A DNA stretch of 64,000 nucleotides from Cololabis saira (lineage: Eukaryota > Chordata > Actinopteri > Beloniformes > Belonidae). The stretch spans positions 15,858,941-15,922,940 of the forward strand of contig NC_084607.1 in assembly GCF_033807715.1 (NCBI RefSeq), read 5' to 3'. The position numbers and the translations under genes are program-made. Below, in pieces: positions 1 through 18,752 of this stretch (the first letter of the stretch is position 1; the number at the start of each line of letters is the position of its first letter). The notes beneath the pieces were generated by a model. That model was not told the DNA's origin. It did no database searches and saw only the letters and a list, made by a program, of their open reading frames with translations.

Positions 1-447
1 AATATAATAATATTCCGTGAACGATCTCAAAACACCCATAGACATATACGTAGACATATATACGTAGATGCTGCATCGGGCGTACGTCAACGTCGCCGCC
101 ATATTGGATGTGGCAAGACTGCGCTGTAAACTAATACAAGTAAATGGGCTTATTTTCATAAAGCGCCTTTCTACAAAGAAATTTATGTTTTACGTCTCAT
201 TTATTCATCCAAACACGCACTAATATACTTGGGAAACAGTTAGGCACCAAATATAATATATTACATTCTCTCAGATGGCAAAAAGGACTTTGTTGATCCC
301 TCATAGGAGTAATTCATGTTATATCAGCTATAGAGAACAAGGTAGTGCAGAAAAACAATATATATTACCCCTCACAAAAATAAGAAAAATAGAGAAACAT
401 ATTTGATATTTATAAGGGAAAGAAGGAAAAAAAAACAAAAAAACAGC

Positions 448-552
<105 letters not shown>

Positions 553-907
553 ATGACATGCTGTTCAGGAAATGAATCTTTGAATATATGGAATGAAACA
601 ACAAGATTAATTGAAAGAAAGATTAATTTTCTCAATGGCATGCCATAACACACATATACATCTATGTGTAACAGGTTTGGATCAGGTGTGAATAACGATG
701 AGTCAGGGGTTGTTTTCCTGCATTTATTTGCTTCTGCAGAAGACATAAAAACACATTTAGCAGTCTTCTGGACCCTTTTTGCACTTTCTGCTCCCTCATC
801 AATGCAACACAGCACTGTGAGGAGCTGATGTAATGACCTACGGAACCCTAGGAGGTACAGAAAGAGGTGACAGCCAAGGAGACGCAATAAAATAAAAAAT
901 TTCAATT

Positions 908-1260
908 CAATTCAATTTTATTCTTATACCGTCTAATACAACAAAAGTCGTCTCTAGGCGCTTTCCAGAGACCCAGAACCTGACCCCCGAGCAATTATTA
1001 AATAGACAATGGCAGGTAGAAACTCCCCTAGTGGGAGAAAAACCTTAAGCCAAACAGTGGCAAGGAAAAACCTTGAGCAGGACCAGGCTCATAAAGGGGG
1101 GCCCTCCTGCCGGAGGCCAGACTAGGGGGGTCGGGGACGTCAGCAGCACACAGCAGACATCCACGCAGGCGGGTGGAAGCAGCAGCGGGATGACCAGAGG
1201 AGGGGACCGTGGGCCAGCACGCAGCTCCTGAAGCTCTGGCCTGCAAACACGCCGGAACAA
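908..1260. repeat. dispersed repeat, probably non-LTR retrotransposon 3' region
   Basis: The block starts with AATTC pentamers, followed by a TTTTATT stretch and a GC-rich body containing the phrase AAACAGTGGCAAGGAAAAAC. A pentamer-ended unit of this kind resembles interspersed repeats I remember from fish genomes. The family name is not established from the sequence alone. Confidence 0.45.
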
Positions 1261-1383
1261 CTAAAAGATAAATTTCACAAATATTCAACAAAATGAATAA
1301 ATTATGAATAAAAACCCCAAATACAATTTGAAAACAAAATTATTAAAGTGCATTTTCCAACTCTGTTACATACAGTCGATACA

Positions 1384-1498
<115 letters not shown>

Positions 1499-1782
1499 CA
1501 CTATATATCACAAACCATATTTACACATATGCTAAAACAGCCCTGAAAGAGGACTGCTTTGCAGAGCTTCTTTCTCATGCTCCCTTTCTGCAGGTCAAGG
1601 GAGGTGAGTTTGGCAATGTGGTGTAGCCTTATTTTTATATTTTTTATTTTATTTTTATATTTTTATTATTTTTATTCCTGGTCGCAATTGTTCGCCGATT
1701 TGTACAGGAATACGCGGCACAGCGCTCTGGCAACTTCAATACTGTTCTCTGCTGTCGTATGGGTGGGTATGGGTGGGATCAT

Positions 1783-1902
<120 letters not shown>

Positions 1903-1919
1903 CCATAAGTCTATGGGTG

Positions 1920-2127
1920 GGATGACCGGTCCAAGATGGCGGCCGTATTTCTCGCGGCCCAGCGGTCGATGACCATAATACATCCATGTCGATGACGCGT
2001 CTATGTTTATACGTCTATGTGAGGACCATGGATCTGAACCGGATGCTACTGTATCAAAGCTGATATAAATGTTGTCACGTGACCGCACGGAAGTAGAAGC
2101 GATCCAAACAGAGGACAAGATGGCGGC
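1920..2127 (+). promoter_or_regulatory. bax: putative bax promoter / 5'UTR with two YY1-type motifs
   Basis: The segment between the last TA tract and the bax ATG is CpG-containing and has no clear TATA box. The 11-mer AAGATGGCGGC, which matches the known YY1 motif, occurs at 1933-1943 and again at 2117-2127, where it overlaps the start codon. TSS position is inferred only. Confidence 0.45.
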
Positions 2128-4162
2128 GTACCCGGGAGGGGACCGTGAAAGTACGGGCTAGCTTTGAGAATATAAAATTACACCAGCCGTGACAGTGTCG
2201 CTAAGTGTGTGATATATGTAGGAAAACTAACAGTGTAACAGTTGAATTTTGATTTCTGGACTTTGATCGATAAATATGACGTATCCTGAACTGAGATTAT
2301 CTATGTGTCACACCGCTACATGTTAGCTCCATGTTAGCAGCCGCTGAGTTAGCATTAATGTCTTAATAAAACGTAAACATTACTTTAGTGAAGTTAATTT
2401 ACAACTTCAATGGACATGTTAACATTAGCTGGTTAGGTAGAAGAGACTAATCTAACATTTCGAGTACATTTATAATTGGAAAGTAACTTATTGGTTTATT
2501 ACGTGATCTCTTTGTGTACTGTAAATATTGTAAGGACTTTTATAGACTAATACAACTTAGATGAAAAGTAAATTAACAATATAATTCCAGCGGTACCCAA
2601 TCTGCTGTCTTTAGATGCTCTTTTTATATAATCCAAAAACTGTTTCGTGTCAAGTGTATCAGCAGTTTCAGTTTTGAACAGAGTCATAAACAGTAAAAAC
2701 AGCTTATGTGAGATAAATAAACTCTTAAATTAGCCTTTGGACGATATGACTAATGCCAACCTTTGTCTTTTAGGAAACTCCACGGACCAGATATTGGATT
2801 TAGCAAATGTTTTGCTACGGGAGTAAGTACAAGCTTCATACACGAGTTTGAAGTTTCTTTAAGCATTACTTTTTTATTTTATTTCTGCTCTTTATTCTTA
2901 ATTTAAACATTTTTTCAGACCACTTTGGCTAATGACTTTATGTAAATTTTAGTCATAGGCCAATGACTGCATCCTATGCAAACCCTTGTCAACTGTATAT
3001 GCACATGCACCGTGCTTTGCTGGTAGATAATTAACACTAACTTTTAAACATGAGCATATTGATAAATGGGGATAGACACACATTTATGATTACTTTATCA
3101 GTCAGTTGCTGTTGAAAGCTTGGTCTCTATCTTGATCATATGAGGAGAGGCTTTACTTTATATCGCTTTCCCTAGCCTACTGTCCTGAAATATATTAAGA
3201 TGAAGTCTTTTTGCAGTGAAGGTTAGGGTTATATTGTGCACATAAGCTATTTGTTGAAAAGAACATACTTGCATCCAACATGAACTTTCAAATTTATTTT
3301 GGTAATTAGTTGCACAACAATGTTGCAAATAAAAATTTGCTTTTCTAGCTCTGCAAATTATGCCTTTTCTTGTGTTTGTCCATCGCTGTGCGTAGTTTCA
3401 TCTATCAGCGGATTCAGCGACATGAAGATGGGAACACAGCAGTCACGAGGGAACAGCTGGGTGTGCAGGAGCTGCGTAACCCGGACCATAAGAGGATTGG
3501 TCAGTGCCTGCAGCAGATTGGAGATGAGCTGGACGGAAATGCACAGCTCCAAACGTAGGCTACCTGTCTGCATGTATCGGAAATTAAAATCCCATTACAA
3601 GGACCTGAAATCTATTGTTCTTTAATGGTACGTGTTGGCTATTTTCTTCAGCATGATAAATGATCCGATGCTCAACCCGTCAAAGGAAACGTTTATGAGA
3701 GTTGCGCGGGAGATCTTTTCTGATGGAAAGTTCAACTGGGGCAGGGTGGTTGCCCTGTTCTACTTTGCCTGTAGACTTGTCATAAAAGTAAGTGAGTCAG
3801 CTCTGTTGTACACCCCTCCCTTTTATTGTGGAATTAATCCAGAATTATAAACATTTTCGCTTTTTCCACAGGCTCTTATTACCAGAATTCCCGATATCAT
3901 CAGGACCATAATCAACTGGACCATCGACTACCTGCGAGACCATGTGATGAGCTGGTTAAGGGAGCAAGGTGGCTGGGTAAGGAGCTAACTTTCAAAAGGT
4001 GTTTGAGCACATCCATTGTGTATAAGATGACTTGGTGATTTTATTTATTTATTTATTTTTTAGGAGGGTATCCGTTCCTACTTCGGTACTCCCACATGGC
4101 AGATGGTGGTAATTTTCCTGGCAGGTGTTTGCACAGCTGCTCTAGTCCTTCGCAAAAACTGA
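2120..4162 (+). CDS. bax: BAX apoptosis regulator, 192 aa, 6 exons
   Basis: This is the BCL2-family effector that permeabilises the mitochondrial outer membrane during apoptosis. Exons: 2120-2150, 2774-2822, 3396-3554, 3652-3787, 3872-3976, 4064-4162; all introns are GT-AG, phases agree, and the total of 579 nt gives 192 aa, the same length as I recall for human BAX. The BH3 segment is at about residues 61-74 (LQQIGDELDGN). BH1 is at about 103-122 (FNWGRVVALFYF). BH2 spans the exon 5/6 junction at about 158-173 (GGW, then SYFGTPTWQ). A hydrophobic tail anchor covers about 172-189 and ends RKN. The chosen ATG gives MAAYPGGD, similar to fish BAX N-termini as I remember them. The residue aligned with human Ser184 is Ala186. 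The exon 1 donor (gtacgg) is weak, so the first 10 residues are the least certain part. The gene faces map3k14 tail to tail. Confidence 0.95.
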
Positions 4163-5665
4163 GAGGTGTGTGTGAAGAGCAGACGGGAGAAAGATGGAAA
4201 GAAAAATGGCTGAGGAAACAGGAACAAAACTGAAAGAAAACCAGAGGGACAAGAGGAAGATACGACAGAGTGAACAAATTGAACAGGAGGAACTTGTTCT
4301 CGGAGAATTTTTCTTTCTTTCCCATTCATGTGTGAAACTGGGAAATGTGCTGGAAGCTCTGTCGTAGCTCTGTGGTTGCTATGCCACTGATGAAGTCAGA
4401 TGTGCATGATTGCCCGTGCAAAATCAGATGGAAAGGATGTCAGACTTGAACAAGAAATGTGCATTTTAAGTAATTTATTTTTTACTTGGTACAGATATAG
4501 TCACTGCATTCTCTTTTCTGGAACTGAATATTGAATGAAAATCAATTAAATGAAAAGGGTTCTCTCCGTTTTAGTTTTAAAGTTCTATATCTTTCACCTT
4601 TAATTTAACTTTTTTTTTTAGTCTTTCCAGTCTCTCCATCCATTTCATTGTAATTTTTTTTTTTTTTTGTTTAGACGGGACAATGCATATTAATGTACAC
4701 TACATTAAGCAGTGTAAATACACCAGGTTTTTGCAGAATTGCTAGTTTCCACCCGCAGTCCCCACAAACAACCATACACACTCACACCTACGGGCAATTT
4801 AGAATTAGCAATTTACCTAACATTAATATGTCATTGGCATTAATATAATGTCTGTATGTTAGTGTATCCATACTCGTTTTGTAAGTGTACACTATTCAAA
4901 TTTATCCAATCTGATGTTAAATGGTGGTCAGACCCTGTATAATTAATGGTTTTGTATTTGCAAAGAATTATTAGATTTACTAAGGGGGATAGTTAAGACA
5001 TCAACTTCCCATAATTATACAAGTTCTGTTTGTCTGTTTTTTTTTTTTTTTCAGTCTCATGAATGTATGGCTCAACCTTTTATTTAAAGGGTCAAAAAAG
5101 TGCCATAACATGATGTTTTGTACTTAGATTTGTTTACGGCCAACACCAATAATCACATAGTTAAAATGGATGTAAAATCTCAGAAAAAAAGACATAGGAT
5201 ATAGACATAGGCGGAATCAAATTTCATGTGACATTGAATCATGAACTGTTATTGGGAAATTCTGACTGCCGTTGTGACCTTAAAGTGACTCCCAGTCAAA
5301 AGGAAGTGTGCGTACTCCCCTGATGGATTTGAGTTGGTGAATAGAACTGCATGTTACTTTGATCTATGGAAGAAAAAATGGACTGCTCATGGACCCTTAC
5401 CTCACTTTATACATGTGTAAAGTACTGTATTTTTACATCAGTTATTCAAACCTTATCTACACAGCAGACTGGTTTTTATACGTTTCTCGTTTGTCAGTGC
5501 CTTGGTGTTTTCTTTTTTTTTTTTACAATGAATTCACTTTGATATCAAGTTTTCCACCTTTTTCTATCACCTTTGTAAACCTGAATTTTGGCTCAAGTTT
5601 TTGAAAATCTTCTTGGCAGTGACCTTTTATGTTGTAATATGAAAATAAATCTTTTACTCTTCCTG
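4163..5665 (+). other. bax: bax 3'UTR and downstream sequence
   Basis: AT-rich non-coding sequence follows the bax stop. The canonical AATAAA at 5644-5649 is the best polyadenylation candidate, implying a 3'UTR of about 1.5 kb; an earlier end cannot be excluded. A dispersed repeat lies within it at about 4660-4850. Confidence 0.4.
4660..4850. repeat. fragment of dispersed teleost repeat
   Basis: A poly-T run is followed by AGACGGGACAATGCATATTA and then CACACCTACGGGCAATTTAG. I remember the latter phrase as a common interspersed repeat in fish introns. The copy is partial and its boundaries are approximate. Confidence 0.45.
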
Positions 5666-6125
5666 TTGCCAGGTGTCAGCTTGCTTACAACAGCACAGAA
5701 CAAAAAAATGACATTTCATCACGTACTTAAGGTTTATTATTCAGTATTTTGTATTGTATTGTCTGAAATCCTAAATGAACCCCATCGATAGTTGGATATA
5801 TAAAAAATGGATGGGAAAAATCATAACGGTGCTGTATGCATGCAGCTTATACTTGATACAGTATTCAATTCATGTGAATGGCATCGGTACACAACAAAAG
5901 TCAGTTCCAGGCACAAAGAAAATCAGTTGTCTACTTAAATTCCACTTCCACCAAATTCTGCTATGTAGAAGCCCATAGCATCATTAAACAAATATTGGAG
6001 GAAAGAAATTTGAAGACTGAAGTTAGGTTTTAAAGGGTTCAAGTGGGAGAAATGAGTGTGCAAAGAAAAACAAGTTTTCATGATTTAGATTTAGACACTG
6101 GACTTAACCGAAACACTTTTGAGAA

Positions 6126-6803
6126 TAGTGCATCCGGAAAGTATTCACAGCTTCTTCTCCTCAAAATTCTACACACAACACCCCATATTGACAATGTGAA
6201 AAGTTTTTTCGAAAGTTTTGCAAATGTATTAAAAATAAAAAACTAAGAAATCACATGCACATAAGTATTCACAGCCTTTGTGTACATTTTTCAGCAGGAC
6301 AACGACCCTAAGCACGCAGCTGAGATTTCAAAGCAGTGGCTTCAGGACAACTCTTTGACTGTCCTTGAGTGGCCCAGCCAGAGCCCAGACTTGAATCCCA
6401 TTGAACATCTCTGGAGAGATCTGAAAATGTCTGCACCGACGCTTCCCATCCAACCTGATGACCTTGAGAGTTGCTGCAAAGAGGAATGGGTAAAACTGCC
6501 CAAAGATAGGTGTGCCAAGATTGTGGCGTTATATTCAAAAAGCCTTGAGGCTGTAATTGCTGCCAAAGGTGCAACAAAGTATTGAGCAAAGGCTGTGAAT
6601 ACTTATGTACATATCATTTCTTTGTTTTTTATTTTAATAGATTTGCAAAACTTTCGAAAAAACCTTTTTCACCTTGTCATTATGGGGTGTTGTGTGTAGA
6701 ATTTTGAGGAGAAAAATTAATTTAATCCATTTTGGAATAAGGCTGTAAAATAACAAAATATGGTAAAAGTGAAGCGCTGTGAATACTTTCCGGATGCACT
6801 GTA
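6126..6803 (+). mobile_element. internally deleted Tc1/mariner-like transposon
   Basis: Terminal inverted repeats face each other: the left end reads GTGCATCCGGAAAGTATTCA and the right end is the reverse complement, ending GGATGCACTG. Both sit next to TA dinucleotides, the Tc1 target duplication. The left terminus has lost about two bases relative to the right. A longer inner inverted repeat (ACAACACCCCATA and its complement) is also present. The body keeps only the C-terminal third of the transposase, so the copy cannot move on its own. It lies between bax and map3k14. Confidence 0.9.
6286..6585 (+). pseudogene. Tc1-like transposase, C-terminal fragment
   Basis: About 100 codons remain open and end in a stop. 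QQDNDPKHAA carries the second catalytic Asp region and WPSQSPDLNPIEHLW carries the catalytic third acidic residue of the DDE/D triad. The N-terminal DNA-binding paired-type domain and the first Asp are missing, so this is a broken gene inside the transposon. Confidence 0.9.
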
Positions 6804-7735
6804 TGTGAACCCACTTCAGGTAAATGTGAGTGGTGATGACAGGAATAAATAATAAAATATATTCTCAAAATGAATAAGAAAGAATTCCACAGTATCAAGG
6901 AATAAAACAGTATATATCTATGCTACAAAAGGATTAAAGGAGTGTGATACAAAACTCCTTTTCCTGCTTTGTAATGTTTACATTTTTCTGGAAGGTGACC
7001 TTGGGTATAGAAAGGCGCTAAGGAATAAAATGTATCTTTATCAAAACTCTATTTCAGTTCATGTCACAGGCAACAGCCTGACAGGACTGATGAGTAATTT
7101 ATGTACCAGTACTGTAGGTTTAGAGAAAAAAAGAATGCAGAATAGAAGATGCGAAAGGCGGGAAATCTGAAGTCGGTGGTGAGCTGTGACCACACCCAAA
7201 ATGAAGATGCTGAACAAGAGCGCAGATTAGAACCCCAGGAAAACAGCCCCAGTTACCACACTAACAGAGGCTGGTTCATTATTCATTGGGATTATGTTCT
7301 GGAAAATGGATTTCATAAATAAAAGCGAGAATCAAACATCCCATAACATGTAAAAAAAACGAATCTAAAAAAAGAATGGAGACGGACTCCAAAAAGGAAA
7401 CAATTGTTAAGAAGTATAATTTATTAATTTCTTTTTTATAGTTTTTGATATTTTAGAGATAGACGCTTATCTGATTTTTAAGATATTACATGAGCTTGCA
7501 AGATTAATAATCTGGTTTGTAGGAAAACAAAGTTGGCTCACACTGGATAGTTCAGTATTTTTATTGCTTTAAAATGATGAAATAAGAAGGACCAACATAC
7601 GATCACCATAAAACAACAGCCCATCATTATTTTATTAAAGACATGAGTCAAACTTGTTAAAATGGCAGTTTGAGAGGTTTCAAACAGATAAAAAACATCT
7701 GACAGATGGGCGAGGTCATCACTGAGTTGTGGGCT
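6804..7735. other. bax-map3k14 spacer and map3k14 3'UTR
   Basis: No gene is visible. On the minus strand an AATAAA (7631-7636) lies about 100 bases past the map3k14 stop. A second one lies near 7558. Either could end the map3k14 transcript. Confidence 0.45.
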
Positions 7736-13579
<5,844 letters not shown>

Positions 13580-14649
13580 TTCATATGATGGATCTGGAAA
13601 AGAGAGTATCAAGTTTGATTCTTCCTGAACAACTGAATGCTGTCTCTAGCTTCTATCTTTACATCCATGACAATGTGCTGCACTTCAGTCTTTTTTGTAT
13701 TTTTTTTCCTGAAATCCTGGTTCCTTTTTTTGGCAACCCTCAAGGGGAGCAAGTTTATGGTGCAACATGTATTATTTTCCTCATCAGTATTCATGATGGA
13801 CGCACCAGTTTCTCAGCTGATGACTGTAATCAGGTGATTTTCTGCTCTAACCAGTAAATATTCAATAAGGTTACAAGAATGTTGTTTTTTTTTCTCCAGC
13901 CACGAACCAAATCATGTGCAAAGCACTGAAAATGCTCTTTTTTTCTCAGTCAAAATGACAACAAGACAGTTTCTTCAACAAGCATGTCTTGTTTTCCAAT
14001 TAATTTTTGTATTTTGAGATGATATAACATGGAACAATATCATCTGGTGCATTAAAGATCATCAAATCCTGATGTTTGAGAGGGTGACAATGCAAAAATG
14101 TGCATCATTGCATTATAAACCACTAACAAAACTAGCATGTAATGGGTACTGATTTATTAATAATGCTATTGCATTGATGAATGGAATACAACTGCAAATG
14201 TTCTTTTCTTTCACCTCTCATCAAACACATAATGAACGGCCTTGCAACATGTCTATACAGTGCGGCTGCCGCCTGTTTACAGAAAGTAGGAACTTTAGAA
14301 ATGCTGTAAGACTTGAAAGAAAAATGCTTCCTTGAAATAGAGCAACTTTGTCACAAGTTGAGAGTGATGATATCTAAAAAGGAAAAAAGATAGTGATAAC
14401 AAAATATATCATATATATATATTATAATATATAAGCTACAAGTTCAACATTTTTTTAAAGATCAAGTCAATGTTTTTTGTGGTTTTACTTAAAGCTTAAG
14501 TTACTTTTGTTATTTTCTGCATCAGCAGCTGTAACTAAGCTCAAAAGAGCAAATGTTTACTCTTGATGACAAATATGCACACACATAAATAAAACTGGCT
14601 TTTTAATGTGCCTTGCAATAATAGCATGTTTGAATTTAACACACTAGAC

Positions 14650-14854
14650 CACATGTGTCAAACTCAAGGCCTGCTGGCCAAGTCCAGCCCACCATAACTA
14701 TTTGTGTGGCCCTTTAAAGATAAAAGTCATAATTGTCTGATCAAAGCAGCCGTTCTCCATCATGCACCAACCTTAAGTACTACCAGGACCGGCGCTTTGA
14801 GGTCATTTATGATCTTGATGTTACCCAAAATTAAAATGAGTTTGACATCCCTGC
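14650..14854. mobile_element. hAT-like miniature element (MITE)
   Basis: The ends are inverted copies around TGTCAAACTC and GAGTTTGACA, close to a fish hAT MITE end I remember. Flanks CACTAGAC (14642-14649) and GACTAGAC (14855-14862) match at 7 of 8 bases, fitting an aged 8-bp hAT target duplication. It carries no coding sequence and lies in the 5' intron region of map3k14. Confidence 0.7.
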
Positions 14855-15416
14855 GACTAGACTAAGACATATACATTCAAAAGCGGGATCCTCACTCTAT
14901 TACTGAAATGAACTGAAACTTTGAATGTCTGCAGTGAGATGAGACAGGAAACTCAGCCCTGGCCATGTTTTGACAGTTGCAAATATGTCGTTAAATGCAA
15001 GTGCTCTGTTTCATTTAGAGGAAGTATAGTAGGTGAGGCACAACTGGGCTGAATTTCCAATAAATATTTGCATGACTGTTTGCCTGCAGCTTGGAGGTTA
15101 AGCCCAGCACAACACACATTACTGTTAAGCTAATACATTTGGACATCGTCATTTCATTTTAACACTGCCCGTACACTGTTTGAAGAGGCAAAGTGAGCAG
15201 TGGGGCTACAGTTGCAGAGTGTTGCATCAGAGCTTCACTTGATCACAGCCTTTCACTCAAAGATTAACTCTGGAATTGGCTAGAGCTATAGCACAGCTGC
15301 CAACAAGTTTATCACTTTTCTCCACAGGTCTAACAGTATTGATGCAGGTTTAAAAAAATAAATGAATAATGCTATCAAACCTGAAAAAAGCTAATTCATT
15401 TGAGTAATGATACTAC

Positions 15417-15462
15417 CTTCTCTGCGGAGATCAAGCACTGCAAGATCATTATAATGGCGCAT
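15417..15462 (-). CDS. map3k14: candidate alternative first coding exon of map3k14 (a)
   Basis: ATG at 15462 gives MRHYNDLAVLDLRRE and ends in phase 1 at a GTAGTA donor. Joined to the acceptor at 13593 it reads on through DPSYE into the conserved MAVRQRIF start in frame. It may instead be untranslated. It competes with the exon at 15633-15684. Confidence 0.35.
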
Positions 15463-15632
15463 TTCAACTGTCACTTCCGTGTCACAATGCCTGCAGCTCC
15501 ACAAGCTGACAAATTTACGTGGAAAGGAAATTGAAAAAGAACCAAAAAGGGAAAAAAAACTCAAACCACAATGAACACAACCACAAAAACAACTCTGTAT
15601 GTATGCTTGAGGATATGAAGGTGGAGACGTAC

Positions 15633-15684
15633 CATTAGATCCCAAGTTATATCTCTGCTGCGTTTCCGCTCTGGATAACCTCAT
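15633..15684 (-). CDS. map3k14: candidate alternative first coding exon of map3k14 (b)
   Basis: ATG at 15684 gives MRLSRAETQQRYNLGSN and ends in phase 1 at a strong GTACGT donor. Splicing to the 13593 acceptor is also in frame with the conserved start. Which first exon is used, and whether translation begins here or at 13579, cannot be decided from the sequence. Confidence 0.35.
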
Positions 15685-18600
15685 CTACATGAACTAGGTG
15701 CTCTGTTTGTCTGCTTCGTCCTTCATGTTGCACAGCAATGCCTCTGAACAGTGTCTGCTGGTTTGCTCTCTGCTCTGCCAATTGCTGGCTTGCAGCCAAA
15801 AGGGGGGAGGAGCTGGCCGACAACCACTTATGGGAAATGCATCTACTTCCCCATACTCTCCCCTCCCTCCCTCTGCAGCCTCAAACAGAGCTGGGCTCCT
15901 CAGCTAACCCGCTCTGCCCTGTAACTACCAGTCAGGAGGATAGCACGATAGATTATAGCTCCATGACCAACATTGAACTATGAACAGTGATAAATGTAGG
16001 CCATAGGCTCTCTCTCTCTCTTATCACACTTATAAAAGGTGTCATGTATGACTTTACAAAAAAGCATCAAGTTCAAATTAGCTGAATTTTTGCTGAATTT
16101 TAACGTGTATAATGTGTAAAAATTACGTAAAAAATCAGCAAACTTGTACATGTTAACAGAGACTTTCTGCACACCCCAGCAGTGACTGAAACATGAGAAG
16201 ATTGGGGACCTTTGATGTGCCATATCCTACTCGTGAATGGCTATTACACCCCCCCCACTCTTGTTGTTGACAACAAAGCATCTTCTTTTTACTTTTCACT
16301 AAAATATCAATATCTGAAATTATGAGTCTCTTCTTGTGGAATACATTACTAATAAGAAAATTTGGAGCAAGCGTATGAGCTGTCATTGATGCAAGATGCC
16401 TTTTTTTTCTACCTGAAACACTCTCGCTTGCTTTTCTCTTAAGTAAGAAAACAACTGACTCAATTCAAACCCACTACTGAACACAGGAAACTCATTTTAC
16501 CACCAGTGCAGTTTTGCTGCAAGCTTCAAACAAATGGCTAAATGCAAGTTGTCGGATTAACTTTCAGCAATAAACTATGTCGCTGAAACCCTTAAACCAT
16601 TGAATCTAGTGTTTTTTTTTTTACACATTAAACATTATTTCAATACAATTAAAAAAAAAAAAAAAAAACAGCATTACAAAATTCCTCATAACAGACCCAA
16701 TTATTTGAACTTTACAAATAATGGAAAAATACAATAAACTTCTATACAAGTTTCTTCAAGTTATATAAAAATCTAACTTCCCAGCACATAGCCGGACACA
16801 GTTTTTGACCAAAGCCTTAAATCTAATTTGTAGAAATGCAACCCCAACCTTCCAAGAGGCCTCTGAGGTGTTTATTACACTAAATGGATTTGTAATACAT
16901 TTGAAAGTCAAGCTGTAGTTCATTATTCAATATATAATACATTATTCACAGAAATATTACTTCTTGGGCAGGAGCAGCACTTTTTATGTGGGCCTTTTTT
17001 GCAGCACATTCTGTTGCTTATGGTGGCTTTACAGATGTTGGCACATGTTCAACATGTTGCCTCAGGGAGAATCAAAATATATATATATAGCACAAATAAT
17101 TGTGGCCTTTGCAATTTGATAATAAGTTGTGATTTAGAGTATCATCTTTACCATGTAAGTTATTGTCATGCACAACTTTATCACTTTTCAGGATGTTCCT
17201 TAAACTGTAACACGATAACCATCTTAATGGATTTATTGCAAACAGGTTCGTATAATAAACTTCTACCTGAGAGCATAAGTGTTTCATTAGTAAACTTTTA
17301 CCCTTGATTATGGCACACATTCATTGTGGAATTGTTTGATAAGCTTATTTAATGTGATTTAATGTTTTTTTTTCTCCATCCATTAATCTTTTTTAACCAA
17401 GATCTTGTATTGATGATGGAGTGTCAAGAACCAACACGTAAAAGTCTTCTTCAGCAAATTCCAAATATTCTGAATGGAGTTAAGGTCTGGACTTTGTTGT
17501 GGTCAATCGATGTGCAAAAATTATATTTCAAACTCCCTGAGCTCCCACAACCTCTTTTGAAATGTCATCCTAATATGATTATCTTGAAATATAGCTTTAT
17601 AATCATGGATATAAAGCAATTATTGATGGAAAGACCAGGTCATTCACCATATTCAGATGGTTGGAGAGCCTAATATTTGGGCACATAACACTGCTAAACC
17701 TAGACCCGAGCAGATGAAGCAACCTCCATAGTTTTGTATCTTTAACATTTGGCATGAGTATGGCATCACTCTTCTTATCCTGGTGCACAGATCAAAACAT
17801 GCTAAATTTGGACTCATTGGATCACATGACCTTCAATTCAACAAAGTTCAGACATGAGTAAAGGATTTTTTTTTATTTTAATCAAATTTCAATTTGCCTT
17901 ACTGGTGTGTTGTTTTCTTATAGCACACCAAGCTGTTTAGTTTCAAAACATTAAATGTTCTTCATATTGCACACATGGAAATGCATTTATTTTCACTAAT
18001 AAACATTTCTGTGAGTTTTAATGTTTATTTTCATTCAGTAAGGTTCCTACAAACATTTACATGATCTTCAATCACAGCTATGACAGATTATTTTCATCTG
18101 ACCACATTTCTTCCTTGACGACGATGGTATCCCACTATCCTTCTAGATGTGAATAATGCCTTGAAAACTAATTTTCAAATCTATTCAAGCAGTTTTAGCA
18201 TCTCCTTACTTGATCTGTCTCCTTGATGATGACCAATAACTTCACCTTCCTGAAACAGACCCAAGTCTCTTCCACCACCACATCTCCTATCGTCCAAACT
18301 GGTTGTTTGAGGAGTGAATAGCTGAGCATTTGTTAGTGCTTAACAAACGGCTTCCAGCTGAAACATAATAATCACCACAGGACTCTTTTTCAGCCTCTTA
18401 CCTATTTGCTTAGTTAAATCCAGATGATGGATCTTATTTTTGGCCAGGCAGTGCGTAAAGGAGAACAAAATATGATGATCTTTTTAAGAGTTTCTGAACT
18501 AAACTCCATGGGGATGGACCTGAAGTTGGTTCCTTCATAAACACAGCCAAACTTTCCTCTGAGGGCTATGATGACTACTTCTCCTAAAAAAACACTCCAA

Positions 18601-18752
18601 TCTTGAACTGGAATGGTATCCAGGCATTTTTATATTATTCTTAAAATTGGTCAAAGGCTTCATGAAACCATATGCATATACATTTGACTAAAATTATGTA
18701 TTCAATCTATATTTCCACTTAATTTGTTGGTATTTGCCAAGTTAAAAACCTG
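15685..18752. other. upstream region of map3k14, no gene seen
   Basis: The stretch contains short poly-A and poly-T runs (about 16610-16670), a TA-rich segment and one Tc1 relic near 17.4-17.9 kb. No conserved coding exon was recognised on either strand. Confidence 0.5.
17395..17880 (-). mobile_element. degenerate Tc1/mariner-like transposon relic
   Basis: Read on the minus strand, the segment near 17800-17840 translates to VM-stop-SNESKF, a decayed form of the Tc1 transposase motif VMWSDESRF. Stops and frame breaks are frequent. Related relic sequence may continue to about 18650, but neither terminal repeat was identified. Confidence 0.45.
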
